From contig NZ_AP027368.1 in the NCBI RefSeq assembly GCF_030296015.1, positions 310,001 through 374,000 on the forward strand: a stretch of DNA of 64,000 nt, read 5' to 3'. A model generated the notes under the pieces. The model worked only from the letters and a program-made list of their open reading frames with translations, had not been told where the DNA came from and searched no databases. Below, one piece after another: positions 41,409 to 51,745 of the stretch. Position 1 is the stretch's first letter, and each line of letters begins with the position of its first letter. The position numbers and the translations under genes are program-made. This stretch comes from Ferrimonas sp. YFM (lineage in GTDB: Bacteria; Pseudomonadota; Gammaproteobacteria; Enterobacterales; Shewanellaceae).

Positions 41409-41765
41409 ATGGAATATGAGTTCAAACACGGCCTCACCGGAGAGCGGGAGGCAAGGCTGTCCATGGGCCATGAGGCCTTTGGTCAGCTGTTGACGGAGGA
41501 GCTGGGCCGGCGTGAACTGGTTGACCAGCTGCTGGGTCAGTTGCGTCAAGCCAACGGGCTGGCGGAGCGCCGTTTCGGCCTGGGGGAGTGGACCCTGGTC
41601 CTGGAGCAGGGTGAGGTGATGCTGAGCCACAATGCCCTGGGCATGGAGCAGGAGCAGGAACTGGATCCGGACGTGGAGCTCTACGACCAGGAGAGTGAGT
41701 CCAGCTGTGGCCTGGAGGATCTGTGCCAGCTGCTGGAGAGCTGGCACCAGTTTCTGGGGCGCTAG
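41409..41765 (+). CDS. yacL: YacL/UPF0231 family protein
   Basis: 118-residue acidic protein. MEYEFKHGLTGEREARLSMGHE, LGRRELVDQLL, and the C-terminal ELYDQESESSCGLEDLCQLLESW match UPF0231. No function is assigned. Single gene between divergent slyX and convergent narP, with no terminator that I could see before 41823. Confidence 0.9.
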   Translation: MEYEFKHGLTGEREARLSMGHEAFGQLLTEELGRRELVDQLLGQLRQANGLAERRFGLGEWTLVLEQGEVMLSHNALGMEQEQELDPDVELYDQESESSCGLEDLCQLLESWHQFLGR

Positions 41766-41822
41766 GGCCCACAGAGTATCAACCTGCCCAGGCGTGTTTC
41801 AACCGGGCAGGGAACCCTGGGA

Positions 41823-42446
41823 TTACTTCTGCAACACCTTCACCGCCAGCTCCACCCGGGAGCGGCAATCGGTTTTTCTCAGCAGGTTCTTCACATGCAC
41901 CTTGACGGTGCCCTCACTGATGAACAGTTTTTCCGCCAACAGCTTGTTGCTCATCCCCTCGGCGATCAGCCGGGCGATCTCCTGCTCCCTGGGGGTGAGT
42001 TCCTGCCACCAGCTGTCGTCCTCATCTCCTGAGCTTTGCAGGTAGGATTGCAGACGCTCGGTGATCACCTGCTTGCCGGTGATCACCTGTTCCACCTGAT
42101 CCAGAATCTGTTCCGGTTCACTGTCCTTGAGCAGGTAGCCGTCGGCACCGGCCTGGATCAGGGTGCGCACATCCTCGGCGGCGTCGGACACGGTCAGGAT
42201 GACGATGTGGCTGGTGACCTCCTCCTGGCGCAGTGCGTTGAGGGTATCCAGACCCGACATCCCCTTCATATTCAGATCCAGCAGGATCAGGTCAGGCTCA
42301 TCGTCGGCCACCGCCGCCAGGGCATCCACGCCCGAGCCAACTTCGGCAAACAGGTCGTAGCGCTCATCCAGGGTCAGCAGCTGACAGATGCCTCGTCGCA
42401 GCAGGGGATGGTCATCCACGACCATCACGCTCCAGGGCTTACTCAT
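41823..42446 (-). CDS. narP: Nitrate/nitrite response regulator NarP
   Basis: 207-residue NarL/FixJ response regulator. The receiver has DD at 11-12, the phosphorylation site Asp57 (ILLDLNMKG) and Lys107. The LuxR-type helix-turn-helix is LTPREQEIARLIAEGMSNKLLAEKLFISEGTVKVHVKNLL (about 150-190). Neighbouring narQ, overlapping by 8 nt, and nrfA support the NarP assignment; NarL cannot be excluded by sequence alone. It should bind TACYNMT-like heptamers. Confidence 0.9.
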   Translation of the reverse strand: MSKPWSVMVVDDHPLLRRGICQLLTLDERYDLFAEVGSGVDALAAVADDEPDLILLDLNMKGMSGLDTLNALRQEEVTSHIVILTVSDAAEDVRTLIQAGADGYLLKDSEPEQILDQVEQVITGKQVITERLQSYLQSSGDEDDSWWQELTPREQEIARLIAEGMSNKLLAEKLFISEGTVKVHVKNLLRKTDCRSRVELAVKVLQK

Positions 42447-44139
42447 GCTTATCGTCCTCTTGTGGTCTGAATATTACCTTCACGCACAGGCCGCCGCCGG
42501 GGTTGGAGATGAATTCCAGCTCGCCGCCCAGCTTGCGTGCACGCTCATGCATGATACCAATTCCGAAATGGTTTTCTCTCTCTTTCACGTTTTCGATACC
42601 TATGCCCGTATCGCACACGCTGAGCTCGATGCGGTCATCCTCCAGGGAGAGGGCACTGAGGGTGATGGTGTCGGCCCCGGAGTGCTTGATGGCATTGAGT
42701 ACCGCCTCCCGGCTCAGCTGCAGCAGGTGTACATGCTGCTGAGGGGATAGGGACGGGGTATTGAGCTGGTAGTTGAGCACCAGTTTGCTCTCTGACCTGG
42801 ACTCCAGCTGCTCCAACATCTGCTCCAGACTGGCCTTGAGATCCTGTTCGGAGATGGTGAGGCGGAAGGTGGAGAGCAGCTCCCTCAGCTGCTGGTAGGC
42901 CTGGTTGGTGCCGGAGACGATCTCCTCCATCGCCTGGTCCCTCAGTTCCTGATTGTTGGCGGCGATGGCCCGCTTCAGCAAAGAGGTCTGAATCTTCATG
43001 TAGGCCAGCACCTGGCCCATGGAGTCGTGCAGCTCCCGGGCGATGGTGCCCCGCTCCTCCATCAGGGTCAGCCGCTCCCGCTGTTGGCTGGCGCGGTTGA
43101 GCAGCACCGCCCGGGCGACGATGATGGCGAAGTTGTGCAGCATCTGCGGTGGCAGCGGACCGTGGCCAATCAGCGACAGGGTGCCCAGGCGCTCATGTTC
43201 AAACACCAGGGGCTCGGCGGTGGAGATGGGGGTGTTGCGGCTGGGATCCCCCAGGGTCATGGTCAGGTCTTTGCGGCCGTCGATGGTCAGGGTGACCCCA
43301 TTGGCGCCGGTGTGTTTCTGCAGGCGCTCCAGGGCCTGTTGCATGGTGTCTGACCCCAGGCGGTCCCGGTGGAACCACAGGGAGGTCTGATACAGCAGCA
43401 GCAGACCGGCGTTGGCCTGTTCCAGCTCCCGGGTCTTCTCTTCTACCTGTTGCTCCAGGTTGCTGTAGAGGGCTTCCAGCTCGGCGGCGGTCTCCTTGAA
43501 GGTGTCACTCAGGGTCTGCAGTTCGTGGTATTCACTGTCTGGCAGATCCAGATCGAACTTGCGCCGGCTGATGGAGAGGGCGGCCTCCTCCAGTTGATGC
43601 AGGGGCCGCAGCACCCGCCCGCCCACGGCCCGCATCAGCAGGAAGCCCATGGCCATCACCGTCAGCAGCCCCAGCAACTGGGTGGCCAGCAGCAACATGG
43701 TCTTCTTCTCCGCCTGGCTCTCCAGCATATCCACCAGCATGTCGATCTCATCCACAAACTGGCGCACCTCATTCACATAGGCGCGGGAGTTGCCGTTGAG
43801 GGCATAGAGTTTCATCTGGTGCCAGTTGGCGATCACCTGATCGTACTGCTGATGGGTGGAACCCGGGTTGTACCAGCTGCGCGCCTTACCCAGTTCGTCG
43901 GAGTAGAGGATCTCCTCAAATTCGGCGATCTTGCGGTCCACCACAGTGCTGCCGGCGTTGGCCAGGAAGATCAGCTGGTAGGAGCGCATTCGCAGGGAGC
44001 CGGAGGCGTTGATCGCCTTGGCGTCATCCACGCTGTACATCAGGGTGATCACCGAGAAGACCGCCAGGCCGCCAAAGATGAAAATCACACTGACAATCAG
44101 TGACAACACTGTGGTGGATAGGCTTTTGTTACGGCGCAT
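42439..44139 (-). CDS. narQ: Nitrate/nitrite sensor histidine kinase NarQ
   Basis: 566-residue membrane kinase. TM1 is at about 10-34 and is followed by the P-box INASGSLRMRSYQL (about 43-56), the nitrate-binding helix of NarX/NarQ; the second membrane helix is near 140-165, then HAMP. The cytoplasmic GAF-like module precedes HisKA_3 with the phospho-acceptor His371 (ARELHDSMGQ) and an HATPase with CDTGIGI. The cysteine cluster of NarX is absent, favouring NarQ. The start at 44139 excludes low-quality upstream codons. Confidence 0.93.
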   Translation of the reverse strand: MRRNKSLSTTVLSLIVSVIFIFGGLAVFSVITLMYSVDDAKAINASGSLRMRSYQLIFLANAGSTVVDRKIAEFEEILYSDELGKARSWYNPGSTHQQYDQVIANWHQMKLYALNGNSRAYVNEVRQFVDEIDMLVDMLESQAEKKTMLLLATQLLGLLTVMAMGFLLMRAVGGRVLRPLHQLEEAALSISRRKFDLDLPDSEYHELQTLSDTFKETAAELEALYSNLEQQVEEKTRELEQANAGLLLLYQTSLWFHRDRLGSDTMQQALERLQKHTGANGVTLTIDGRKDLTMTLGDPSRNTPISTAEPLVFEHERLGTLSLIGHGPLPPQMLHNFAIIVARAVLLNRASQQRERLTLMEERGTIARELHDSMGQVLAYMKIQTSLLKRAIAANNQELRDQAMEEIVSGTNQAYQQLRELLSTFRLTISEQDLKASLEQMLEQLESRSESKLVLNYQLNTPSLSPQQHVHLLQLSREAVLNAIKHSGADTITLSALSLEDDRIELSVCDTGIGIENVKERENHFGIGIMHERARKLGGELEFISNPGGGLCVKVIFRPQEDDKHE

Positions 44140-44243
44140 GACGGGCTCTGTTCCTGAGGTTTGTTGCAAGCCTATCGCCAAGCTCCGGTGGATGACAAGA
44201 GAAGTGAGTGATTCGCGGGCGAAATCGGTCAGGTTATCTATCC

Positions 44244-44327
44244 TTAGATGGCAGCCTTAGGGTGGGTTGGCCTTTGGTGTGAGCAACATCGTTGCCGAAT
44301 GACCGAGCTGCCCCGGTTGCCATCTAA
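44244..44327. repeat. Inverted repeat in the narQ-nrfA intergenic region
   Basis: TTAGATGGCA at 44244-44253 and its exact complement TGCCATCTAA at 44318-44327, with the match extending to 12 of 13 bases. The left arm also overlaps the small palindrome ATCTA-TCCT-TAGAT at 44237-44250. The 64-bp interval contains no gene. It lies immediately upstream of the nrfA ribosome site. Confidence 0.7.
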
Positions 44328-44350
44328 AACAGCAATAATGGAGCGCAATC

Positions 44351-45709
44351 GTGAACAGGATGAAACTCATTGCAGCACTGTTGTGTCTGGCCGCGCCTTT
44401 GACCATCGCCAAAGAGGTGACCGAAGCGGACAGCAGCAAATTCGCCAAATTCAAGAAACAGTATGCCAGTTGGCAGCAGACCGAGGAGAGCAAGGAGCTG
44501 GTGGATGCCCTGGCCGAAGACCCCAGACTGGTGGTGCTTTGGGCGGGCTACGGCTTCGCCAAGGATTACAACAAGGCCAGGGGCCACCACTACACCATCA
44601 CCGACCTGCGCAACACCCTGCGCACCGGTGCGCCCACGGGCAAAGAGGATGGTCCCATGCCCATGGCCTGCTGGTCCTGTAAGAGTCCGGATGTGCCCAG
44701 GCTGATCGATACCCTGGGTGAGAAGGAGTACTTCCACGGTAAGTGGGCCAAGCGGGGTGATGAGATCACCAATGAGATCGGTTGCGGCAACTGTCACACC
44801 AACAAGGGCAAGCTGAGGATGTCCGTTCCCTTTGCCGAGCGTGGTTTCGCCGCCATCGGCATGGACTGGGAGTCCGCCTCCAAGTCGGACCGTCAGAACA
44901 TGGTCTGTGCCCAGTGCCACGTGGAGTACTACTTCTCCAAGCCGGACATCATGGTGACCTTCCCCTGGAACAACGGCACCTCGGTGGAGGATATGGAAGC
45001 CTATTATGATGCCCTGGAGTTCAAAGACTGGACCCATGGTGTGTCCAAGGCACCGATGCTGAAGGCGCAGCACCCAGGTTTCGAGACCGCCCGCACCGGC
45101 CCTCATGGCCGCAATGACGTCTCCTGTACCGACTGTCACATGCCCCGGGTGACCAATGCCGAGGGTAAGAAGTACACCGACCACAATGTGGGCAACCCCT
45201 TCGATCGCTTCGAGTTCACCTGCGGCAAGTGTCATGAGCAGAGTAAAGAGGATCTGGAGAAGGTGGTGGCTGACTACAAGAAGATGGTCACCGACCTGAA
45301 GATTCAGGCGGAAGACCAGTTGGTCAAAGCCCACTTCGAAGCCAAGGCGGCCTGGGATGCCGGGGCCACCGAGGCGCAGATGAAGGACGCCCTGACCGCC
45401 ATCCGTCACGCCCAGTGGCGTTGGGATTACGCCATCGCCTCTCACGGGGTGCATGCGCACAACCCGGCCGAGGCGATGCGGGTGCTGGGCACCTCCCTGG
45501 AGCGCAGCGCCGAGGCGCGAGCCATGTTGGCCCGCATCCTGGCGGTGAACGGTGTGACCGCCGAGGTGAAGGTGCCGGACATCTCCACCAAGGCCAAGGC
45601 CCAGGCGGTGGTGGGACTGGACATGGATAAACTCCGTGCCGACAAGGAGACCTTCAAGAAGACCCTGGTGCCCGAGTGGGACAAGAACTACCCGGGTAAG
45701 ACCGAGTAG
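44351..45709 (+). CDS. nrfA: Ammonia-forming cytochrome c nitrite reductase (NrfA)
   Basis: Periplasmic 452-residue pentaheme enzyme reducing nitrite to ammonium. After a signal peptide (cleaved near residue 20) come the five heme sites: CWSCK at 107-111, the diagnostic lysine-ligated catalytic heme, then CGNCH 145-149, CAQCH 186-190, CTDCH 259-263 and CGKCH 291-295. The catalytic GHHYTITD and the distal-ligand region [18 protein letters not shown] are present. The GTG at 44351 has GGAG at 7-nt spacing; an ATG at 44360 is the alternative. Monocistronic, divergent from its probable regulators narQP. Confidence 0.97.
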   Translation: MNRMKLIAALLCLAAPLTIAKEVTEADSSKFAKFKKQYASWQQTEESKELVDALAEDPRLVVLWAGYGFAKDYNKARGHHYTITDLRNTLRTGAPTGKEDGPMPMACWSCKSPDVPRLIDTLGEKEYFHGKWAKRGDEITNEIGCGNCHTNKGKLRMSVPFAERGFAAIGMDWESASKSDRQNMVCAQCHVEYYFSKPDIMVTFPWNNGTSVEDMEAYYDALEFKDWTHGVSKAPMLKAQHPGFETARTGPHGRNDVSCTDCHMPRVTNAEGKKYTDHNVGNPFDRFEFTCGKCHEQSKEDLEKVVADYKKMVTDLKIQAEDQLVKAHFEAKAAWDAGATEAQMKDALTAIRHAQWRWDYAIASHGVHAHNPAEAMRVLGTSLERSAEARAMLARILAVNGVTAEVKVPDISTKAKAQAVVGLDMDKLRADKETFKKTLVPEWDKNYPGKTE

Positions 45710-45726
45710 CCGGTACACACCCAGAC

Positions 45727-45755
45727 AAGCCCCGCCCTCTGCGGGGCTTTTTTTG
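45727..45755 (+). terminator. Terminator of nrfA
   Basis: AGCCCCGC / GCGGGGCT stem with CCTCT loop followed by a T7 run, 18 bp after the stop. Confidence 0.9.
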
Positions 45756-45799
45756 TGCTGCTTTTTTGCGCACCAAAACAGGGCGAAACCGGAATAAAA

Positions 45800-45817
45800 G
45801 CGCACCTAATGGTGCAT
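45800..45817 (+). promoter_or_regulatory. NtrC-binding site upstream of glnK-amtB
   Basis: GCGCACCTAATGGTGCAT is a near-perfect dyad matching the NtrC consensus (TGCACCA-N4-TGGTGCA type). A weaker second copy, GCGCACCAAAACAGGGC, lies at 45768-45784, about 32 bp upstream. Both are about 70-130 bp from the sigma-54 promoter, the usual enhancer distance. Confidence 0.65.
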
Positions 45818-45879
45818 GGTTAGTCAGTGTGAATGAGCGGCTTTTGGTTAAGGGCATGATTTAAAAGAACAATAAAAAT

Positions 45880-45895
45880 TGGCACAAGAGTTGAA
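45880..45895 (+). promoter_or_regulatory. Sigma-54 promoter of glnK-amtB
   Basis: TGGCACAAGAGTTGAA matches the -24/-12 consensus TGGCACR-N4-TTGCW in all but one defined base, with correct GG-to-GA spacing. Transcription would start near 45907, leaving a 27-nt leader before glnK. Confidence 0.75.
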
Positions 45896-45933
45896 TTAGC
45901 TATGCCATCAGCACTGGATGAGGGATTGGGAAG

Positions 45934-46272
45934 ATGAAATTGGTAAGCGTCATTATCAAGCCGTTCAAACTGGACGATGTCCGGGAAGCGATCGCAGACC
46001 TGGGGGTGGATGGACTGACGGTCACCGAAGTGAAGGGCTTTGGCCGCCAGAAGGGGCACACCGAACTCTACCGTGGCGCCGAATACCAGGTGGACTTCCT
46101 GCCCAAGGTGAAGCTGGAGATCGCCACCGCCGCGGACAAGGTGGACCACCTAATTGAGGTGATCAGCCAGGCGGCCCACACCGGCAAGATCGGCGACGGA
46201 AAAATCTTTGTATATGACCTCGAGCGGGCGGTGCGGATTCGTACCGGTGAGCTCGACGCAGAAGCGATTTAA
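45934..46272 (+). CDS. glnK: Nitrogen regulatory protein P-II (GlnK)
   Basis: 112-residue P-II signal protein sensing 2-oxoglutarate, ATP/ADP and glutamine. The T-loop has the uridylylation site Tyr51 in ELYRGAEYQVDF, and the C-terminal signature TGKIGDGKIFVYDLERAVRIRTGE is complete. Linkage to amtB and a sigma-54 promoter identifies it as GlnK rather than GlnB. It should block the AmtB channel when nitrogen is plentiful. Confidence 0.95.
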   Translation: MKLVSVIIKPFKLDDVREAIADLGVDGLTVTEVKGFGRQKGHTELYRGAEYQVDFLPKVKLEIATAADKVDHLIEVISQAAHTGKIGDGKIFVYDLERAVRIRTGELDAEAI

Positions 46273-46284
46273 GGGGGACGAGAG

Positions 46285-47535
<1,251 letters not shown>

Positions 47536-47573
47536 ACTCCATAATAAGAACTACAACTCTCTCTACTGCAGTT

Positions 47574-47600
47574 GCGCCCTCCATCGGAGGGCGCTTTTTT
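47574..47600 (+). terminator. Terminator of glnK-amtB
   Basis: GCGCCCTCC / GGAGGGCGC 9-bp perfect stem with a 3-nt loop followed by T6. Confidence 0.9.
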
Positions 47601-47746
47601 ATGAGTGGCTGATATTCATCCTTTTTCACTCAAGGCATGAGGCAGAGCAAGATCTCAGGCCCTGCCTTGGGGCAGACTGATGGGCGGCGATTGCACCATG
47701 GGAGATCGCCGGGTATTTTGTATTGTTATCGGAGTTCGGAGTCATC

Positions 47747-48691
47747 ATGACCACAGACACAGGGAGCGCTATGCCTCGGGAGCAAGCAGGGGTATGTGCA
47801 GAGGGCAACCTTCATGGGTTGTATCTGCTGTTTAACGCAGAGGAGCAGGCGGAGCCCGCCCTGAGAGGGGTGCTGGCGGAGATCGCCGCCTGGTTGCAGG
47901 CCTCGGTGGATCAGAACGCGGACAGTGCCTTTAACGGCTTTGTGGCCGTCGGCGCCAACTACTGGGATACCCTCTACCCCGATGCCCGTCCCGCCAAGCT
48001 GCGTCCCTTCCCCAGCTTCGAGCAGGACGACCGCAAGGCGCCGGTGCAGCCGGTGGACCTGTTTATCCACATTCGCTCCGACCGGGTAGACATCAACCAT
48101 GTGGCCGCCATGGAGGTGTGTCACCGCCTCAGGGGGCTGGTGCAACTGGTGGAGGAGGTGCGCAGCTTCCGCTACCTGGACAACCGGGATCTGACCGGCT
48201 TTGTGGACGGCACCGAGAACCCTCAGGGGGTGCACCGCCGCGAGGTGGCCCTGGTGGGCGACGAGGACACCTCCTTCCGCGGTGGCAGCTACATCCACAT
48301 CCAGCGTTACCAGCACAACATGGACCGCTGGAACGGCATCAGCCTCAAGCAGCAGGAGGACACCATTGGCCGTACCAAGATGGAAAACGTCGAGTACGCC
48401 AGCCAGGACAAGCCCCTGACCTGCCACATCAAGCGCACCAACCTCAAGGATGACCAGGGCAAGTCCATGGAGATCCTGCGTCAGAGCATGCCCTACGGCA
48501 CCATGAAGGAGCAGGGTCTGTTCTTCATCAGCTGCTGCAGCACCCCGGTCCACTTCGAAGCCCAGCTGAAGTCGATGATCCACGGTGACGGCCATGGCCA
48601 CTATGATCACCTGCTGAACTTCACCCAGGCGGTCACCGGCGCGGCGTTCTTCGCCCCCTCTCTGGACTTCATGGAGTCCGCCGTCGGCTAA
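47747..48691 (+). CDS. DyP-type heme peroxidase
   Basis: 314-residue dye-decolourising-type peroxidase of the short cytoplasmic class (YfeX-like). The distal Asp is in GFVDGTENP (Asp154) and the proximal heme ligand is probably His227 in TCHIKRTN. FRGGSYIHIQRY and PYGTMKEQGLFFISC are also family blocks. The start at 47747 has GGAG at 6-nt spacing; a TTG at 47723 opens the same frame but is unlikely. No signal peptide, so cytoplasmic unless carried into an encapsulin, which is not encoded nearby. An insertion sequence begins 20 bp after the stop. Confidence 0.93.
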   Translation: MTTDTGSAMPREQAGVCAEGNLHGLYLLFNAEEQAEPALRGVLAEIAAWLQASVDQNADSAFNGFVAVGANYWDTLYPDARPAKLRPFPSFEQDDRKAPVQPVDLFIHIRSDRVDINHVAAMEVCHRLRGLVQLVEEVRSFRYLDNRDLTGFVDGTENPQGVHRREVALVGDEDTSFRGGSYIHIQRYQHNMDRWNGISLKQQEDTIGRTKMENVEYASQDKPLTCHIKRTNLKDDQGKSMEILRQSMPYGTMKEQGLFFISCCSTPVHFEAQLKSMIHGDGHGHYDHLLNFTQAVTGAAFFAPSLDFMESAVG

Positions 48692-48710
48692 ACAGCCTGA
48701 CAATAAAAAA

Positions 48711-50002
48711 GGTTCTTCGCACATTAGCGGGAACTAGATACGAAAACGGCTGGAAAGGTTATTGTTTAGTCGCCAAACACAAACAATCACCACCAGCCGT
48801 TCTCGATGCAAAAGCTTACCTTGCCTATCTTACCGTGGGAAGGGTTTTCCCCCACTCATACTGAGCTCCACCACGATACTCTTACCATCCATTTAACCCC
48901 CACGGGCCCCGGTCAATGTCGCTGTGGCCAAGCTGTCAGTCGGGTTCACGATGTCACTCTCCGCACTGTTCAGGAGCGTGATATTTTTGGCTACCAGACT
49001 TTGCTGTCTGTACCACTGCGCCGACTACGCTGCCCTGACTGTGGTGTGGTCACTGAGTGCCTTTCCTGGCTGGAGCCCCATGCTCGCCAGACCAACCGAC
49101 TTATCCTGTACGTCGAGCAACTGCTTAAGCGGATGCCCATCAAGCACGTTAATGAGATGACCGGTTTGCACTGGCACACCCTCAAACGACTGGATAGACG
49201 GCGCCTGGCTCGGGAAGTCACCGAGCCGGACTGGAGCAAGGTACGACGGCTGGTGATGGACGAATTTGCCCTGTTCAAGGGCCACCGCTACGCCACGGTC
49301 ATCGCCGATGCCGACACCCACCAGGTGCTGTGGGTTGGCGAGGGCCGTAGTCGAGAGGCGATACGACCGTTCTTCCTGACGTTGGGAGAGCACTGCCAGC
49401 ATATCGAAGCGGTAGCCATGGACATGAATACCGCCTTCGACCTTGAGGTGGTGATGCATTGCCCCAATGCCGCAGTGGTCTACGACCTTTTCCATGTGGT
49501 GGCCAAATATGGCCGGGAAGTGGTGGACCGGGTGCGAGTGGACCGAGCCAATGAACTGAGGCAGGACAAACCGGCGAGACGAAGGGTGAAACGAGGTCGC
49601 TGGGTGCTGCTGAAGAACCGGGAGAACATGACCGACAAGCAGCATGCCTATCTGGAGGAACTGCTGGCCGAGAACCGGTCGCTGATGGTGGTGTATCTAA
49701 TGCGGGAACAGTTGAAAGAGTTGTGGTATGCCGACTGTCCCGATGCAGCGCTAAGCCAGTGGCGGTTATGGTGGCAACAGGTCACCGAGAGCGGCATCGA
49801 GCCGCTGATTCGCTTCGCAAAGAAGCTCAAACCCTACCTCAAAGGCATTCTCGCCTCGGCTACCTACCGGCTGCACACCTGTAAGCTCGAGGGAATGAAC
49901 AACAAGATAAAGGTCATCAAACGCATGGCTTACGGATACCGGGACAGCGACTACTTCTTCTTGAAGATACGAGCCGCTTTTCCCGGTAATGCGCGATGAA
50001 CC
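48711..50002 (+). mobile_element. Complete ISL3-family insertion sequence
   Basis: 1292-bp element bounded by imperfect terminal inverted repeats: left end GGTTCTTCGCACATTAGCGG and right end (complement) GGTTCATCGCGCATTACCGG, 17 of 20 identical. It is flanked by an 8-bp direct repeat ATAAAAAA (48703-48710 and 50003-50010), the target duplication size known for ISL3. A single transposase gene fills most of it. Intact ends, intact gene and exact duplication point to a recent insertion, between the dyp gene and the argR terminator. Confidence 0.93.
48806..49999 (+). CDS. ISL3 family transposase
   Basis: 397-residue DDE transposase. The N-terminal zinc-binding region carries paired cysteines (CRCG near 38-41 and CPDC near 75-78), typical of ISL3. 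The catalytic acids lie in LVMDEFALFKGHRYATVIAD (first Asp), VAMDMNTAFD (second) and LEGMNNKIKVIKR (Glu near the C-terminus). The reading frame is uninterrupted, and its stop codon is within the right inverted repeat. Codon use is less GC-biased than in neighbouring core genes. Confidence 0.95.
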   Translation: MQKLTLPILPWEGFSPTHTELHHDTLTIHLTPTGPGQCRCGQAVSRVHDVTLRTVQERDIFGYQTLLSVPLRRLRCPDCGVVTECLSWLEPHARQTNRLILYVEQLLKRMPIKHVNEMTGLHWHTLKRLDRRRLAREVTEPDWSKVRRLVMDEFALFKGHRYATVIADADTHQVLWVGEGRSREAIRPFFLTLGEHCQHIEAVAMDMNTAFDLEVVMHCPNAAVVYDLFHVVAKYGREVVDRVRVDRANELRQDKPARRRVKRGRWVLLKNRENMTDKQHAYLEELLAENRSLMVVYLMREQLKELWYADCPDAALSQWRLWWQQVTESGIEPLIRFAKKLKPYLKGILASATYRLHTCKLEGMNNKIKVIKRMAYGYRDSDYFFLKIRAAFPGNAR

Positions 50003-50033
50003 ATAAAAAAGGCCCGCTCAGTGCGGGCCTTTC
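50003..50033 (-). terminator. Terminator of argR abutting the IS right end
   Basis: AAGGCCCGC / GCGGGCCTT stem with TCAGT loop. On the minus strand the stem is followed by TTTTTTAT, which is exactly the duplicated IS target, so the insertion hit the T run and regenerated it. Before insertion it probably served dyp too. Confidence 0.85.
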
Positions 50034-50052
50034 TGTTTTCTGCGACTGGGTA

Positions 50053-50523
50053 TCAGCCCTTGTAGTTGAACAGGTCCTTGACCGTCTGCAGCGCCTTATC
50101 GATGTTGTCCGCCTTGGTGGGGGCAATAAAGATGGTGTCGTCACCGGCGATGGTGCCCAGGATCCCTTCGGGCTTGCCGATGGAGTCCAGCAGGCGGGCG
50201 ATCAGCTGGGCGGCGCCCGGGCTGGCCTTCACCACGATCATGGCGCCGTTGTGGTCCACGTCCAGCACCAGGTTCTTCAGGGGGCTGGTGGCGGTGGGGA
50301 CACCCAACTCGGCGGGCAGGCAGTAGACCATCTCCTGCTTGGCGTTGCGGGTTCGGACGGCGCCGAACTTGCTCAGCATGCGTGACACCTTGGACTGGTT
50401 GATGGTGCTGAATCCGGCAGCCTGCAGGGCATTGACGATCTCGCCCTGGGAGCCAAAACGCTCCTCTTTCAGCAGGGATTTGAAAACGCGGATTAGCTCA
50501 TCCTGATTGCGGGTCGACTTCAT
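50053..50523 (-). CDS. argR: Arginine repressor ArgR
   Basis: 156-residue hexameric repressor of arginine biosynthesis and activator of arginine catabolism. The winged helix region is [38 protein letters not shown] (residues about 23-60), and the oligomerisation/arginine-binding core contains [12 protein letters not shown] and [13 protein letters not shown] with the GDDT motif. It is divergent from mdh, as in E. coli and Shewanella. The 209-bp gap contains an ARG half-site TTATTCATTTT near 50549, consistent with autoregulation. Confidence 0.96.
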   Translation of the reverse strand: MKSTRNQDELIRVFKSLLKEERFGSQGEIVNALQAAGFSTINQSKVSRMLSKFGAVRTRNAKQEMVYCLPAELGVPTATSPLKNLVLDVDHNGAMIVVKASPGAAQLIARLLDSIGKPEGILGTIAGDDTIFIAPTKADNIDKALQTVKDLFNYKG

Positions 50524-50732
50524 TCTGGCAGCTCGTTGTTTCTAGAGAGTTATTCATTTTGCCTATTTGCCTCTGGATAGGCAACCACAGGCCCAGAAGG
50601 GCAGTGGAGCAGAGCTCGGGTTAAGGGTCAATAAGAGATTGGTAAAATTGCCTTTAAACCCGTGTTTGGGTATGGTGAGCGCAGACATTCAAACGCGATC
50701 CATGTCACATCAAAGGATAGATGGAGAACCCC

Positions 50733-51671
50733 ATGAAAGTAGCAGTACTCGGCGCGGCCGGCGGGATTGGCCAGGCTCTGGCACTTTTGTTGAAACTGAA
50801 CCTGCCCAAGGGCAGCGACCTGGCTCTGTATGACATCGCCCCGGTAACCCCAGGCGTTGCCGTGGACATCAGCCACATCCCCACCGCAGTGAACGCCAAG
50901 GGCTATGCGGGTGAAGATCCTACCCCCGCCCTGGAAGGCGCCGACGTGGTGCTGATCTCCGCCGGTGTGGCTCGTAAGCCCGGCATGGATCGTGCGGACC
51001 TGTTCAATGTGAACGCCGGCATCATTCGCAACCTGGTGGGCAAGGTGGCCGAAGTGGCGCCCAAGGCCTGCATCGGCGTGATCACCAATCCGGTGAACAC
51101 CACGGTGGCCATCGCCGCCGAGGTGCTGAAGAACGCCGGTGTCTACGACAAGCGCCGCCTGTTCGGTGTCACCACCCTGGACGTGATCCGTTCCGAGACC
51201 TTCATTGCCGAAGCCAAGGGCCTGAGCCCCGAGCAGGTGAAGATCAACGTCATCGGTGGCCACAGCGGCGTGACCATCCTGCCTCTGCTGTCTCAGGTTG
51301 AAGGCGTAACCTTCTCCGATGAGGAGATTGCCTCCCTGACTCACCGCATCCAGAATGCGGGCACCGAAGTGGTGGAAGCCAAGGCCGGTGGCGGCAGCGC
51401 CACCCTGTCCATGGCTCAGGCGGCCTGCCGGTTCGGTACCTCCCTGGTGCGCGCCCTGCAGGGCGAACAGGGTGTGGTGGAGTGCGCCTACGTAGAAGGC
51501 AATGGCGAGCACAGCCGCTTCTTCGCCCAACCGGTGCTGCTGGGCAGCGAGGGTGTGGCCGAGGTGCAGAGCTACGGCGCCCTGAGCGAGTTTGAACAGA
51601 AGGCCCTGGACGGCATGATGGAGACCCTGGTGGGCGACATCGACAAGGGCGAGGCCTTTGTGAACGGCTAA
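50733..51671 (+). CDS. mdh: Malate dehydrogenase
   Basis: 312-residue NAD-dependent TCA-cycle enzyme. The NAD-binding loop GAAGGIGQ starts at residue 7, the substrate arginines are in [15 protein letters not shown] is at the nicotinamide site, and the catalytic His is in [12 protein letters not shown] (about 177). The ATG at 50733 is preceded by GGAGAACCCC and gives the same length as the E. coli enzyme; an ATG at 50721 would add four residues. Confidence 0.97.
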   Translation: MKVAVLGAAGGIGQALALLLKLNLPKGSDLALYDIAPVTPGVAVDISHIPTAVNAKGYAGEDPTPALEGADVVLISAGVARKPGMDRADLFNVNAGIIRNLVGKVAEVAPKACIGVITNPVNTTVAIAAEVLKNAGVYDKRRLFGVTTLDVIRSETFIAEAKGLSPEQVKINVIGGHSGVTILPLLSQVEGVTFSDEEIASLTHRIQNAGTEVVEAKAGGGSATLSMAQAACRFGTSLVRALQGEQGVVECAYVEGNGEHSRFFAQPVLLGSEGVAEVQSYGALSEFEQKALDGMMETLVGDIDKGEAFVNG

Positions 51672-51688
51672 GCCGTCAGCCAGACAGA

Positions 51689-51716
51689 GAAAAGGCCCCG
51701 ATTGGGGCCTTTTTTG
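51689..51716 (+). terminator. Terminator between mdh and ispB (bidirectional)
   Basis: AAGGCCCC-GATT-GGGGCCTT stem with A-rich left flank and T6 right flank, between convergent genes. Confidence 0.88.
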
Positions 51717-51745
51717 TCTCTGGCACCTGGCGCAGTGAGCCAGCC

